A DNA stretch of 64,000 nt. It comes from Spirosoma rigui (GTDB lineage Bacteria > Bacteroidota > Bacteroidia > Cytophagales > Spirosomataceae). Position 1 is the first letter of the stretch. Each line of letters opens with the position of its first letter. The DNA is taken from positions 3,472,001-3,536,000 of the forward strand of contig NZ_CP020105.1 of NCBI RefSeq assembly GCF_002067135.1, read 5' to 3'. The notes under the pieces were generated by a model that was not told the origin of the DNA, did not search any database, and saw nothing but the letters and a program-made list of their open reading frames with translations. Positions 16,968 to 27,079 of the stretch are shown piece by piece. The translations under genes were made by a program, and so were the position numbers.

Positions 16968-19900
16968 TTACATATTGCGCCGGTACTGCCCCCCTACGGC
17001 ATACAGGGCATTGGATAACTGCCCCAGCGAACACACTTTGGCAGCCTCCATCAGGCTTTCGAAAATGTTCTCTCCCGACAGGGCACTGGTTTGCAGGTTG
17101 TGAAGTGCGCGTTCGGCCTCGCTCCGATTTTTGGCCTGAAAGGCCCGGCAGTTGTCGACCTGAAATCGTTTTTCTTCGTCCGTCGACCGGATTACTTCAG
17201 TAGGGGTGATCGTTGGGGAGCCATTGGGGTCCAGGAACGTATTGACGCCAACGATGGGCAGGTCACCGTTGTGTTTCAGTGTTTCGTAGTACATCGACTC
17301 CTCCTGAATCTTGCTGCGCTGGTACATGCGTTCCATGGCACCCAGCACGCCACCGCGTTCGTTAATGGCCAGAAACTCCTGGTACACTGCTTCTTCCACC
17401 AGGTCGGTCAACTCGTCTACCACGAACGACCCCTGCAGCGGATTTTCGTTTTTCGTCAGACCGAACTCCCGGTTGATAACGAGCTGAATAGCCATGGCCC
17501 GCCGGACCGACTCTTCGGTTGGGGTTGTAATGGCTTCGTCGTAGGCATTGGTGTGCAGGGAATTGCAGTTGTCGTAAACGGCCAGCAGCGCCTGTAACGT
17601 AGTACGGATGTCGTTGAACGCGATCTCCTGCGCGTGGAGGCTGCGTCCCGAGGTCTGAATGTGGTATTTGAGTTTTTGGCTCCGGTCGTTGGCTTTGTAC
17701 TTGTGTTTCATCGCCTTGGCCCAGATCCGGCGCGCTACCCGGCCCAGCACGGTATATTCCGGGTCCATACCATTCGAGAAAAAGAACGACAGGTTGGGCG
17801 CAAACTCATCCACATGCATACCCCGGCTGAGATAATACTCGACGAAGGTAAAGCCATTTGACAGCGTGAACGCCAGCTGCGAAATTGGATTGGCGCCCGC
17901 TTCGGCAATGTGGTAGCCCGAAATGGAAACCGAATAGAAGTTCTGAACCCGGTTGTTGGTAAAATACTGCTGAATATCGCCCATCATTTTCAGGGCAAAC
18001 TCGGTCGAGAAGATACAGGTGTTCTGCGCCTGATCTTCCTTCAGAATATCGGCCTGTACCGTTCCCCGCACCGTCCGAAGTGTGTCTGCTTTGATCCGTT
18101 CATAGACTTCTTTGGGCAGAACCCTGTCGCCCGTAGTGCCCAGCAACAGCAGACCCAGCCCGTCGTTGCCGTCGGGAAGCGGACCATTATAACCCAACGT
18201 ACGCTCTTGTCCTTCCCCTGATGGAATGGAGTTGGAGGGGAGAGTCTTCAGGTACTTTTCGCACTGCTGGTCGATAGCGGCATTCAGGAAAAAAGCCAGC
18301 AGCATGGGGGCGGGACCATTGATGGTCATCGACACCGAGGTAGCCGGGTCGCAGAGGTCGAAGCCGGAGTAGAGTTTTTTGGCGTCGTCGAGGGTACAGA
18401 TGCTCACCCCCGAGTTGCCAACTTTACCAAAAATATCGGGGCGCAGCGCCGGATCTTCGCCGTAGAGTGTAACCGAGTCGAAGGCTGTCGACAGCCGCTT
18501 GGCGGGTTGGCCTTTGGATACGTAGTGGAACCGGCGGTTGGTGCGTTCGGGGCCGCCCTCGCCCGCAAACATACGCGTCGGGTCTTCGCCATCCCGTTTC
18601 AGCGGGAATACCCCGGCGGCAAAGGGAAACTCGCCCGGCACATTTTCCGTCAGAAGCCAGCGTAGCACATCGCCCCAGTCACTGTATTTAGGCAGGCTCA
18701 CCTTGGGAATCTTCAGGTGCGACAGGGTTTCGGTGTATAAGGGCTGCCGAATGACCCGGTCGCGCACTTTAAACTCGTAAAAATCGGCTGTGTAGCGGGC
18801 TTGCATGGCCGGCCACTGCTGCAGGAGCGCGCGACAGTCGGGATGCAGACGACTTTCCAGGTCAGTGTAGAGATGACGGAGCTGGTTGTGCATATCCTCA
18901 TTGCCAGTCATTGTCAGCACCCCGTCGATCTGGTATAACTGCCGCGCCAGCGCTGTTTGCTCATCGACGAACTGGTCGTACCGGCGACTCTCTTCCACAA
19001 TCTCGGCCAAATATCGTACCCGGTCGGCGGGGATAATTGCCGACTTGCCCGTCGACGTCGTACCGGGTGCATCGGGAACGATCCAATCTGTCCCGCCCAC
19101 GGCGTGCATCAGTTTGGCGAACAGAGCATTCATGCCCGGATCATTGAACTGCGAGGCAATCGTTCCCAGAATGGGTAAGTCTTCATCCGCTACGTCCCAA
19201 AGGTTGTGGTTGCGCCGGTATTGCTTCCGCACATCGCGGAGGGCGTCCAGCGACCCCCGCTTGTCGAACTTATTGATCGCGATGAAGTCGGCGAAATCGA
19301 GCATGTCGATTTTTTCCAGCTGCGTAGCGGCCCCGTACTCGGCGGTCATCACGTAAAGCGTTTTGTCCGAATGCTCCGTGATCTCCGTGTCCGACTGCCC
19401 AATGCCCGATGTCTCGACGATGATCAGGTCGAAGTGGGCCGCTTTGCAGAGGTCGATGGCGTCCTGTACATGGCGGCTGAGCGCAAGGTTCGACTGCCGG
19501 GTGGCCAGCGACCGCATGTACACGCGCGGGTTGTGGATGGCGTTCATCCGGATACGATCGCCCAGGAGCGCCCCGCCCGTTTTCCGTTTCGACGGATCGA
19601 CCGAGATGATGGCCAGCGTTTTCCCGGGGTAGGTTCTTAGAAATCGCAACACCAGTTCATCGACCAGCGACGATTTACCGGCACCGCCCGTACCCGTGAT
19701 GCCAAGAACCGGCGGATTGGCCGCATCGGCAGGCAGGAGCGAGGTGTAGGGCGTCCGGGCCGACCGGGCGTTTTCGGCCGTAGTGATCAGGCGGGGGATG
19801 GCGTGCACGTCGGTGGGGGCAGATCCGGCCAGGGGCGGCAAGGCGAAATCGCACTGCCGGAGCAGGTCGTCGATCATGCCCTGGAGCCCCATAGCCCGGC

Positions 19901-20315
19901 CATCGTCGGGGCTGTAGATACGGGCAATGCCGTAGCGGTGCAGCTCGTCGATTTCCGACGGGAGAATGGTGCCGCCCCCGCCCCCGAAAATTTTGATATG
20001 TCCCGCTCCGCGTTCGTTAAGCAGGTCGTACATGTACTTGAAAAACTCCAAGTGCCCACCCTGGTAGCTGGTAATGGCAATTCCCTGCACGTCTTCCTGA
20101 ATGGCGCAGTCGACAATCTCGGCTACCGACCGGTTGTGGCCCAGGTGGATCACTTCGGCCCCTGACGATTGCATGAGCCGACGCATCAGGTTAATGGCGG
20201 CATCATGACCGTCGAAGAGCGAAGCCGACGTAACGATGCGTATTTTGTTGGTCCAGGCAGGACCTTTGGCAGGCAGTCCGTCGGAAGGGTCAGGTTTGGT
20301 GGGTTGAGCAACCAT
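16968..20315 (-). CDS. icmF: Fused isobutyryl-CoA mutase IcmF
   Basis: A 1115-residue fusion with all parts of IcmF in order. The B12-binding domain covers about residues 24-155 (LFDGHDAA at 33-40 with the cobalt-ligating His37, then SYQGGH at 83-88). The G-protein chaperone domain starts about residue 200 ([13 protein letters not shown]-loop; [30 protein letters not shown], the NKxD guanine motif). The mutase barrel starts about residue 560 ([52 protein letters not shown]). A Phe-containing NRRFHY segment stands where methylmalonyl-CoA mutase has Tyr, which favours isobutyryl/butyryl-CoA exchange. It uses adenosylcobalamin with a GTP-driven repair cycle, in the cytoplasm. No B12 riboswitch was seen upstream. 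Confidence 0.95.
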   Translation of the reverse strand: MVAQPTKPDPSDGLPAKGPAWTNKIRIVTSASLFDGHDAAINLMRRLMQSSGAEVIHLGHNRSVAEIVDCAIQEDVQGIAITSYQGGHLEFFKYMYDLLNERGAGHIKIFGGGGGTILPSEIDELHRYGIARIYSPDDGRAMGLQGMIDDLLRQCDFALPPLAGSAPTDVHAIPRLITTAENARSARTPYTSLLPADAANPPVLGITGTGGAGKSSLVDELVLRFLRTYPGKTLAIISVDPSKRKTGGALLGDRIRMNAIHNPRVYMRSLATRQSNLALSRHVQDAIDLCKAAHFDLIIVETSGIGQSDTEITEHSDKTLYVMTAEYGAATQLEKIDMLDFADFIAINKFDKRGSLDALRDVRKQYRRNHNLWDVADEDLPILGTIASQFNDPGMNALFAKLMHAVGGTDWIVPDAPGTTSTGKSAIIPADRVRYLAEIVEESRRYDQFVDEQTALARQLYQIDGVLTMTGNEDMHNQLRHLYTDLESRLHPDCRALLQQWPAMQARYTADFYEFKVRDRVIRQPLYTETLSHLKIPKVSLPKYSDWGDVLRWLLTENVPGEFPFAAGVFPLKRDGEDPTRMFAGEGGPERTNRRFHYVSKGQPAKRLSTAFDSVTLYGEDPALRPDIFGKVGNSGVSICTLDDAKKLYSGFDLCDPATSVSMTINGPAPMLLAFFLNAAIDQQCEKYLKTLPSNSIPSGEGQERTLGYNGPLPDGNDGLGLLLLGTTGDRVLPKEVYERIKADTLRTVRGTVQADILKEDQAQNTCIFSTEFALKMMGDIQQYFTNNRVQNFYSVSISGYHIAEAGANPISQLAFTLSNGFTFVEYYLSRGMHVDEFAPNLSFFFSNGMDPEYTVLGRVARRIWAKAMKHKYKANDRSQKLKYHIQTSGRSLHAQEIAFNDIRTTLQALLAVYDNCNSLHTNAYDEAITTPTEESVRRAMAIQLVINREFGLTKNENPLQGSFVVDELTDLVEEAVYQEFLAINERGGVLGAMERMYQRSKIQEESMYYETLKHNGDLPIVGVNTFLDPNGSPTITPTEVIRSTDEEKRFQVDNCRAFQAKNRSEAERALHNLQTSALSGENIFESLMEAAKVCSLGQLSNALYAVGGQYRRNM

Positions 20316-20364
20316 ATAGAGCGCGGGTCTATTCGTTTGTTGATGCTATATCCTTAAATCGTAC

Positions 20365-20372
20365 CAAAGTTA
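20365..20372 (-). promoter_or_regulatory. Bacteroidota -7 box upstream of icmF
   Basis: The minus strand reads TAACTTTG, an exact match to TAnnTTTG, 50 bases before the icmF ATG. The nearest TTG is only about 12 bases upstream, shorter than the usual spacing, so the -33 element is not convincing. Confidence 0.45.
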
Positions 20373-20492
20373 CGAATCTATGGGCAATGCGGTTCTATCG
20401 GGCCCGGATCACCGTTTGTCAGAAAGGGCTGTCGTTCATCCGTTCGGGGGCGTAACTTTACCGGCAACCGCCGTAAGTTTAAATTCACAAAA

Positions 20493-21386
20493 ATGACTAC
20501 ACGAATGATGCGTATACAAAAAATACTGGTTTCCGGCCTGTTGCTGGCCGCGTCGATAACTGGTCAGGCGCGCGCTCAGACCAAAGATAACGCGCTGTTG
20601 TATGAACTCACCGGTCCCGGTATCAGCCAACCCTCGTACCTGTACGGTACGTTTCACCTTGTCTGTCCTTCCGACCTGACCATTACCGACGTGATGAAGA
20701 AAGCCGTCAGCAACAGCCAGCAGGTGTATCTGGAACTCGATATGGACGATCCGGCCATGATGGGTAGTATGATGAAGGCCATGGCCATGCCCGCCGGTAA
20801 GACCGTAAAGGATTACCTGAAACCCGATGAGTACACCCTGCTGGATGGCTATCTGAAGCAGAAAATGAACATGAGCCTGACACAGGTTGGCGGTATGAAA
20901 CCCATTGCGCTTACGTCGCTCATGTACATGACCGTACTGCCCTGCCAGCCTGCATCCTACGATCTTACGTTTGCGGAGATGGCAACCAAAGACAGGAAAG
21001 AAGTTCTGGGCCTCGAAAGCCTCGATTCGCAACTGGCCGCGCTGGACAAAATTCCGATGGAGGAACAGCTCAAAGCATTGGTAGACATGGCCCGGAAACC
21101 GGACGAAGCCAAACAGGAATTCAACGACATGCTCTCGGCCTATAAAGCCCACGACATCAATCGGATGATGGCGATGATGAAGAGCAGTCAGTTCAGCGGG
21201 GGCGATTTCGCCCAGTATGAAGATGGATTACTGGGTGAGCGGAACGCCAACTGGATACCGGTCATCGAAAAGGCCGCCAAAGAGAAAGCAACCTTCTTTG
21301 CCTTCGGCGCCGGTCACCTCGGTAATGACAAAGGCGTCGTCAACCTCCTTCGGAAAAAAGGCTATACCGTTAAACCGGTCGAGTAA
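20493..21386 (+). CDS. TraB/GumN family protein
   Basis: A 297-residue secreted protein with a signal peptide (ILVSGLLLAASITGQARAQ). The mature part has SYLYGTFHLV, the GTxH motif, an acidic helix VYLELDMDD, and at the C-terminus FFAFGAGHLGNDKGVVNLLRK, i.e. the GxGHL motif. The two His-containing motifs define the TraB/GumN (PF01963) group, related to TIKI metalloproteases. The biological role in Bacteroidota is not known. A Met-rich segment (MMGSMMKAMAM) near residue 90 is unusual and might sit beside a metal. Starts at 20493 and 20505 are equally possible. It converges on the permease gene, with a shared hairpin. Confidence 0.82.
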   Translation: MTTRMMRIQKILVSGLLLAASITGQARAQTKDNALLYELTGPGISQPSYLYGTFHLVCPSDLTITDVMKKAVSNSQQVYLELDMDDPAMMGSMMKAMAMPAGKTVKDYLKPDEYTLLDGYLKQKMNMSLTQVGGMKPIALTSLMYMTVLPCQPASYDLTFAEMATKDRKEVLGLESLDSQLAALDKIPMEEQLKALVDMARKPDEAKQEFNDMLSAYKAHDINRMMAMMKSSQFSGGDFAQYEDGLLGERNANWIPVIEKAAKEKATFFAFGAGHLGNDKGVVNLLRKKGYTVKPVE

Positions 21387-21415
21387 AACAGTTGGTCTCT
21401 GACCAACTGTTTTAC
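21383..21415. terminator. Shared hairpin containing both convergent stop codons
   Basis: Arms 21383-21397 and 21401-21415 (GTAAAACAGTTGGTC and its reverse complement) enclose a 3-base loop. The TAA of the + strand gene (21384-21386) and the TAA of the minus-strand permease (21412-21414) lie inside opposite arms. A T-run follows on the + strand at 21416-21420. Confidence 0.85.
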
Positions 21416-22653
21416 TTTTTAAACGCCAGTGCCTTGACGGGCTGGATACGGTTGATGATGAGCGTTGGCAGCCAGAGAACCAGTGCAATGAGCAGGATGG
21501 CAGCACCGTTGAGGGCCAGTATCGTTGGCCAGTCCCAGGATATGGGGACGTAGGTCATGAAATAGTTTTTGGGATCGAGCGGGATCAGCCGGAATTGCCA
21601 CTGCACCCAGCACAGCGCCAGCCCCACTACGTTGCCAATCAACAGGCCCCAGCCCACCATGTTCAGGCCTACGTACAGAAACATACGCCGGATGAGCGGG
21701 TCAGGACCGCCGAGTGCTTTAAGCAGGCCAATCATAGGCGTTCGTTCCATCATCAGCACCAGCAGGACCGATACCATGTTGAAGGAGGCTACAAAAATGA
21801 TGAGGGTCAGCAGAATGACCATGTTTCGATCCAGCAGCACCATCCAGTCAAACAGTGGGCGATACTGATCGGTGACGCGGGTCAGGCGGAGATCGGGTGT
21901 TATCAGGTTGAAAACGGTCGCTACGGCGGGTTCCAGCTGATCGAAGTCGTTAATGAAAATTTCGTAGTTACCCACCGAGTCAGGTCCCCAGTTGTTCAGG
22001 CGCTGGATCAGGCGGATGTCGCCCAGGGCAATGGTCTTGTCAACCTCTTCCAGGCCGGTATCGTAGATGCCTACTACTATCATTTTGCGAACCCGGGGTG
22101 GGTTTCCCAGGAAATACATTGGAATACCGTCACCTACCTTCACCTGCAACTGATTGGCCATATACTGGCTAATGAGCAATTCAGTGGAGCCGGGACTAGG
22201 TTTACCCGCGCCGGAATCGGTCGCTACAACGGGTACCCGGCCCGCCACGAGCGATTCCCGCAGGAGATTCCAGTCGTAGTCGCGCCCAACGCCTTTCAGA
22301 ACTACCCCCGACAGATCTTCTTTCGTTTTCAGGATACCCGCTTTCAGGGCCACGCCCTGCATGTGCCGGAAGCCGGGAATACGGTCACGTTCCTGGTATA
22401 GTTTGGTGTTAAGGGGGATGGCGCGCTCTTCGTAGGAATAATTATTGGTAAACTTGGCCACCTGGATGTGGGCTCCAAACAGGAAAATCTTTTGCTGGAT
22501 GGTGTTCTTGTAGCCGTACAATACCCCGAAAGCCACGATCAGGATAGCTAAGCCCAGCGCGATGCTAGCCACACCAATGCGGGTAACCGTGGCTGAAAAA
22601 GACCCTTCGGGCGCGTGACGCACTTTGCGGGCAAGAAAAATCGGGATATTCAA
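21412..22653 (-). CDS. LolC/E-like lipoprotein-releasing ABC transporter permease
   Basis: A 413-residue permease with one N-terminal membrane helix (about residues 24-48), a large periplasmic domain (50-270) and three C-terminal helices, the classic FtsX/MacB layout. The start MNIPIFLARKV and the segment VTRIGVASIALGLAILIVAFG match the LolC/LolE branch in Bacteroidota. MVLLDRNMVILLTLIIFVASFNMVS (helix 2) and MERTPMIGLLKALGG (coupling loop) contact the ATPase. No LolD-like ATPase gene is adjacent. Role: extracting lipoproteins from the inner membrane for sorting to the outer membrane. Confidence 0.88.
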   Translation of the reverse strand: MNIPIFLARKVRHAPEGSFSATVTRIGVASIALGLAILIVAFGVLYGYKNTIQQKIFLFGAHIQVAKFTNNYSYEERAIPLNTKLYQERDRIPGFRHMQGVALKAGILKTKEDLSGVVLKGVGRDYDWNLLRESLVAGRVPVVATDSGAGKPSPGSTELLISQYMANQLQVKVGDGIPMYFLGNPPRVRKMIVVGIYDTGLEEVDKTIALGDIRLIQRLNNWGPDSVGNYEIFINDFDQLEPAVATVFNLITPDLRLTRVTDQYRPLFDWMVLLDRNMVILLTLIIFVASFNMVSVLLVLMMERTPMIGLLKALGGPDPLIRRMFLYVGLNMVGWGLLIGNVVGLALCWVQWQFRLIPLDPKNYFMTYVPISWDWPTILALNGAAILLIALVLWLPTLIINRIQPVKALAFKK

Positions 22654-23115
22654 CGTATTAATCAGTCGACGAGTAATCGGTAGCAGTTCCGGGTAAACAT
22701 AACGAATTTGCGTCTAAAAACGGGTACAGCCATCCATCGATTGCCGGTCTCGGGTGGGCGACGAAGGGTTAGTTTGCTCTGGTTCAGTGCACTCGCCCGA
22801 TGGGCCGGGCTGCTACGTTCCTCCTCAACGTTGTCGGTAAAATCAGTGTCGCTTACCAATAAGGTGCCCGTTCCGAACAGCCTGCCGGGGATGCCACCAG
22901 GGTAACGCTTTTCGGGTCGGGTCTGACAGGAGACTGCCAGGCCCCTGGAACCGAAAAAGTTTCACCGCCGGACGGTATAGGACAGGTAAAGAAGTAACTC
23001 CTCAGTACCAGCGTCTTTTCTCCGAAATTAGGTCGCCCGATGTGCCGTAGCTGAAGCACTGTCTGTTTCGGCCCGCCTTCAGGCAGCCCGTACTCCTAAC
23101 AAACTCCTTACCCCG
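22654..23115. other. Intergenic stretch, no gene recognised
   Basis: 462 bases between divergent genes (permease and esterase). Only short open frames are present on both strands, with no similarity I can place. The promoters of both genes must lie here, but no clear TAnnTTTG box was found. Confidence 0.5.
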
Positions 23116-24273
23116 ATGACAACCTTGCTCAATACCCGCCTGCTGCTGCTCGCTGGCGCTACACTGCTGACCGTAGGGGCCCTGGCCCAAATGCCCGCGC
23201 GGGTTCCAACCCCAAACGATACCCTGCAATCGCCCAGGGTACTGGACGACAAGCGGGTAATGATTCAGATTTATGCCCCCAAAGCCAGCGACGTAAGCAT
23301 AACCGGTGATTTCCTGTCCACGCCCAAGCCCCTGAACCTGGTTAAAAATGACCAGGGTGTCTGGTCGGTACTGATTGGCCCGCTGAAGCCAGATTATTAC
23401 GCCTATACCCTAACGGTGGATGGAGTGCGGACGATGGACCCGAAGAATCCGATGATCAAACAAGGAATCAGCAGTCTGGAGAACATGATGGCTTTGCCGG
23501 GTCCCGAAACGGCATTTGAGGACAACAAGGCGGTACCGCACGGCGAAGTGCGGGAAGTATGGTACGCTTCGAAAACGCTGGGTACGATGCGCCGGATGCA
23601 CGTTTATACCCCACCGGGATACGAAAAGGGAACGGGCGCGTTTCCGGTCTTTTACCTGCTTCACGGAGGTGGGGACGATGATTCGGGCTGGAATACCATC
23701 GGCCGGTCGGGCTTCATCCTGGATAATCTTATTGCTGCCGGAAAAGCCAGGCCCATGATTGTGGTGATGCCCAACGGCAGCATGCCCTTGCCTCCGCAAA
23801 CGGGAATGCCCGATCCGCAGATGATGAACCGAATCCGGGACCTGTTTACGACGGAACTGCTGAACGAGATCATGCCCACTGTTGACAAGACGTATCGCAC
23901 CCTGGCCAAGTCCGAGAACCGGGCCATTGCCGGCCTGTCGATGGGTGGTTTTCAAACCCTCGATGTGACGCTCAAACACCCAGAACTGTTCAGCTACGTG
24001 GGGGTATTCAGTTCGGGATTTTTCGGGGCTGCTGCGGACGAGGCCGACACAAAATACGCGAAAGTATTGAACGACCCTGCTTTCAACAAAGGGAAAAAAC
24101 TGTTCTGGGTTGGTATTGGAAAAGACGATTTTGTGATGGAGGCCAACAAAAAAACGCTCGCCCTGCTCGACAAGCACCGGATCAACTACCAGTACAAAGA
24201 AAGTGCCGGGGGGCATACCTGGGTCAACTGGAGGCAATACCTCCATGAGTACACACCGCTCCTGTTCAAGTAA
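23116..24273 (+). CDS. Secreted CE1 family esterase with N-terminal glycogen-binding-like domain
   Basis: A 385-residue exported enzyme. The signal peptide ([17 protein letters not shown]) is followed by an immunoglobulin-like E-set/CBM48-type domain (about 45-125; [19 protein letters not shown]). The alpha/beta hydrolase of the esterase D/CE1 type (about 140-385) has [17 protein letters not shown] (oxyanion region), [13 protein letters not shown] (nucleophile Ser in GLSMGG) and [14 protein letters not shown] (catalytic His). This architecture is common among acetyl-xylan and feruloyl esterases in Bacteroidota. It should remove ester groups from plant polysaccharide or related glycans. The ATG at 23116 directly precedes the signal. 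Confidence 0.88.
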   Translation: MTTLLNTRLLLLAGATLLTVGALAQMPARVPTPNDTLQSPRVLDDKRVMIQIYAPKASDVSITGDFLSTPKPLNLVKNDQGVWSVLIGPLKPDYYAYTLTVDGVRTMDPKNPMIKQGISSLENMMALPGPETAFEDNKAVPHGEVREVWYASKTLGTMRRMHVYTPPGYEKGTGAFPVFYLLHGGGDDDSGWNTIGRSGFILDNLIAAGKARPMIVVMPNGSMPLPPQTGMPDPQMMNRIRDLFTTELLNEIMPTVDKTYRTLAKSENRAIAGLSMGGFQTLDVTLKHPELFSYVGVFSSGFFGAAADEADTKYAKVLNDPAFNKGKKLFWVGIGKDDFVMEANKKTLALLDKHRINYQYKESAGGHTWVNWRQYLHEYTPLLFK

Positions 24274-24637
24274 CCGCTGGTAGCCCCTGTCGCATCGCCC
24301 GCTCCCTGTAACTCCCTGCGATCCACAAGCAACCGTAGGCCGTGCATAGGCTGAGGAAGGGGTGCACCGTACAGGACCTCAGGCGGGTGTGTTCTTTCAC
24401 TGGCTACCGCGCCGTGGCCAGGCAATTAACTTTTAATGAAAATACAAATGGGGTTGCTCCGCCCTCGTCCGGTACCGGCTGGATTGTTTACCTTGCTTAG
24501 GCATTTGACAAAGCGACACACCCGGCTTCAGCTTCGGTAAGAACGTAAGTCATGCGCCCCTGCCGCCCCCGACTGCCGGCGAAAGCCTTCGGGGGGCGGC
24601 ACAGTAAAATAGCCTTTGTTAGTCCCTTTTAGTAGTC
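24274..24637. other. Intergenic stretch with a GC-rich hairpin
   Basis: 364 bases. Apart from the hairpin at 24561-24601 there is nothing gene-like. Confidence 0.5.
24561..24601. terminator. GC-rich hairpin before the Gfo/Idh/MocA gene
   Basis: TGCCGCCCCCGA at 24561-24572 pairs with 24589-24601, with one bulged G. The position, 288 bases after the esterase stop and 37 before the next start, fits either a late terminator or a structured leader of the oxidoreductase mRNA. Confidence 0.35.
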
Positions 24638-26044
24638 ATGAAAAAAGATAACACGGCCTCAAGAAGGCAATTTTTGCAGCAAATTGGCGCGACAAGCTTG
24701 GTGGCAGCCTCTGCCCCGTTGTCGTCACTGGCTGCCCAGGAAAAAGCCGAAGAACGCATCCTGCGGTACGAACGACCGGTTTCCTCTAATGATACCATCC
24801 GTCTGGGTGTCATTGGGTATGGGGTACAGGGTCATTTCGATCTGGGTACGGCGCTCAAAGTGCCGGGTGTGGAGCTTGCCGGCATCTGCGATCTGTACAC
24901 GGGCCGTCTGGAAAATGCCAAAGAGCAGTTTGGTGCTGACCTGTACACGACCCGCAACTACAAAGAACTCCTGGACCGTAAAGACATCGACGCGGTGATC
25001 ATTGCCACCCACGATGTGTGGCACTCCCGAATCGCACTGGACGCGCTGGCGAAAGGAAAGAACGTGTACTGCGAAAAGCCGATGGTCTACAAAATCAGCG
25101 AGGGCTATCCGCTGATAGCAGCCGCGAAAAAATCCGGGAAGGTTTTCCAGGTGGGTAGCCAGCGGGTTAGCAGCATCGGGTATGCCAAGGCTAAAGAACT
25201 GCTGGCAGCGGGAGAGATTGGTAAACTCAACATGGTCAATGCCGTTTATGACCGGCAAAGCTCGATTGGTGCCTGGGAATACACGATTCCAAAGGACGCC
25301 AATGCCATGACTACCGACTGGGACCGGTTCATTGGTGTGACGGCTAAAATGCCGTTCGATGCCAAAAAGTTTTTCTGGTGGCGGGCCTTCAAGGAAGTAG
25401 GTACGGGCGTAGCGGGCGATCTGTTTATTCACCTGCTGAGTGGAACGCACTTTATCACCAACTCAAAAGGTCCCCAAAGTATATACAGCACCGGCCAGTT
25501 CAGCTATTGGAAAGATGGACGTAACCTGCCCGACGTCATGTCGGGCGTGATGCAATACGCCGATAGCCCCGAACACGCGGCCTTCCAGCTGACTCTACAG
25601 GTGAACTTCATCAGCGGAACGGGTGGGCAGGAAGTAATCCGGCTGGTGGGTTCCGAGGGCGTCATTGACGTTATCGGCAACAACATCAACGTTAAACACA
25701 GCCTCATGCCCGAAGCCCCCGGCTTTGGCGGCTACGATTCAGTCTTTACGTTCTCCAAAAGCATGCAGGAAGAAATGCAAAGGGAGTATGACGCCAAATG
25801 GACGCCCGACCAGCGGAAAAGGAACAGCAAAGAAAATATTGTTTTTAAGGCCCCCGATGGGTACAGTGACCACTTAGATCACTTCACTAACTTCTTTGAT
25901 GCCATCCGGATGAACAAACCGGTCGTAGAGGATGCTACGTTCGGTTTCCGGGCCGCTGCTCCAGCCCTGGCTTGTAACGCGAGTTATTTCAGTAAGAAGA
26001 TTGTACGCTGGGACCCTGTTACCATGAAACTGGTACAGAGCTAA
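24638..26044 (+). CDS. Gfo/Idh/MocA family oxidoreductase with Tat signal
   Basis: A 468-residue NAD(P)-dependent dehydrogenase exported folded. The Tat signal has SRRQFLQQIGATSLVAASA. The Rossmann domain shows IRLGVIGYGVQGHFDLG, and the sugar-binding strand end has GKNVYCEKPMVYK with the EKP motif. The second domain carries the catalytic-site residues around AGDLFIHLLSGTHF, and the C-terminus FRAAAPALACNASYFSKK. Family members oxidise or reduce sugars or inositols at a carbonyl position. Periplasmic copies of this kind are common beside TIM-barrel isomerases. Neighbouring genes give no pathway. A hairpin follows the stop. Confidence 0.9.
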   Translation: MKKDNTASRRQFLQQIGATSLVAASAPLSSLAAQEKAEERILRYERPVSSNDTIRLGVIGYGVQGHFDLGTALKVPGVELAGICDLYTGRLENAKEQFGADLYTTRNYKELLDRKDIDAVIIATHDVWHSRIALDALAKGKNVYCEKPMVYKISEGYPLIAAAKKSGKVFQVGSQRVSSIGYAKAKELLAAGEIGKLNMVNAVYDRQSSIGAWEYTIPKDANAMTTDWDRFIGVTAKMPFDAKKFFWWRAFKEVGTGVAGDLFIHLLSGTHFITNSKGPQSIYSTGQFSYWKDGRNLPDVMSGVMQYADSPEHAAFQLTLQVNFISGTGGQEVIRLVGSEGVIDVIGNNINVKHSLMPEAPGFGGYDSVFTFSKSMQEEMQREYDAKWTPDQRKRNSKENIVFKAPDGYSDHLDHFTNFFDAIRMNKPVVEDATFGFRAAAPALACNASYFSKKIVRWDPVTMKLVQS

Positions 26045-26550
26045 GCCTGGAAGAATCACACATACCATCAGGTCGCATTAGGCTCGTATGACAGAGGGGT
26101 ACGCGGGGGAGGGTAAGCACCTCGCACTCGCGTACCCCTGTGCATGCTACCGATATGGGCCCGCCTGGATACGGTACCTCGCCGTTTGCTACCCTGACGG
26201 TACCGAAATCGGACACGATCCTGGTGGGTTTTCCATTACAGCTTTCCACTCCATTGGCACAGGGCGAGCGTCTGACCGAACCGGTTTTGGATTACGTCAA
26301 ACTACGTATTGATCCGCAGGCTTGTTGCGTCGGGGCGTCTGACTGGCCGGTGTATCAACGTAAAGAACCGCGCACACACCGGTACAGGGACCAATAGGCG
26401 AGGGGCGCCGAAATTGTCGGTCACCGGAGACACGTCTTATAGGATACCTTTCCCTGCATTAACGCCTTCGATGCTAACCCCGTCCGGCGACCCTAGGCGG
26501 GGTCTGCTGAGTTGCCAGCCCTGCGAAAACGCTGATCCTGTGGTTGGTGT
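26045..26550. other. 506-base stretch without a recognised gene
   Basis: Open frames of up to 85 codons exist on the + strand, but none shows family similarity or a translation signal. The region begins with the hairpin at 26095-26139. It may be degraded coding sequence. Confidence 0.45.
26095..26139 (+). terminator. Hairpin after the Gfo/Idh/MocA gene
   Basis: AGGGGTACGCG at 26095-26105 pairs exactly with 26129-26139 across a 23-base loop, 50 bases after the stop. No T-run follows. Confidence 0.5.
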
Positions 26551-27045
26551 TTACGGTTTCTGACCTCTGTACTCCTGATCGCTCACTGGCTGCAGCCAGG
26601 TCACCCGGCCGGTTGCGGTGTTAGGCGTAATAGCCACCTGCACAAACCCGGTGTTTGGTGAAGCACCGTGCCAATGCGGTACGTTCGGGGGGCATTTTAC
26701 AGCATCGCCTTTTCGGAGAATCTGAATGGGTTTTCCTCGTTCCTGGTAGTAGCCAATACCACCCAACGCCAGCAATACCTGCCCACCCGCGTGACTGTGC
26801 CAGTACGAGCGAGCTCCCGGCTCGAAAGTTACGTAGCCTACCGGAATGGTAAATGCACTGTCTGGCTCGATCAGTTGCTGAACCCAGACAACGCCGGTGA
26901 ACGTATGGGCTGGCGCCCGCTGTCCTCTGGAGAAAATTACACAAGTGTCTGTTGCGCTTATCGATTGCGACTGGGCGCTGGCCTTAAAGCAGGCTGTACC
27001 TAGTAGCAAAGTCAACAGGATACGTCGTATCGTATTGTTCCTCAT
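26551..27045 (-). CDS. Secreted cupin-domain protein
   Basis: A 164-residue protein with a signal peptide (ILLTLLLGTACFKASAQ). The single cupin barrel has YWHSHAGGQVLLALGG (metal-binding His pair and the position normally held by Glu, here Gln) and a second-motif His in PPNVPHWHGAS. The C-terminal TWLQPVSDQEY is typical of small cupins of the (R)-mandelonitrile lyase-like/carboxymuconolactone-associated group. It is the last gene of the minus-strand run, 34 bases after the CMD-like gene. Function is probably enzymatic on small polar molecules; the substrate is unknown. Confidence 0.85.
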   Translation of the reverse strand: MRNNTIRRILLTLLLGTACFKASAQSQSISATDTCVIFSRGQRAPAHTFTGVVWVQQLIEPDSAFTIPVGYVTFEPGARSYWHSHAGGQVLLALGGIGYYQERGKPIQILRKGDAVKCPPNVPHWHGASPNTGFVQVAITPNTATGRVTWLQPVSDQEYRGQKP

Positions 27046-27079
27046 CGTGTAGTTGGGTATTGGTGCCTTCTTGTCCGGC

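Noticed and set aside
20316..20492. Possible cobalamin riboswitch upstream of icmF
   Set aside because: The region is too short, and no conserved B12-box (GCCACTG-like) sequence was found.
26088..26397. Overlapping + strand frames after the Gfo/Idh/MocA gene
   Set aside because: No similarity to known families; two overlapping frames with equal claim.
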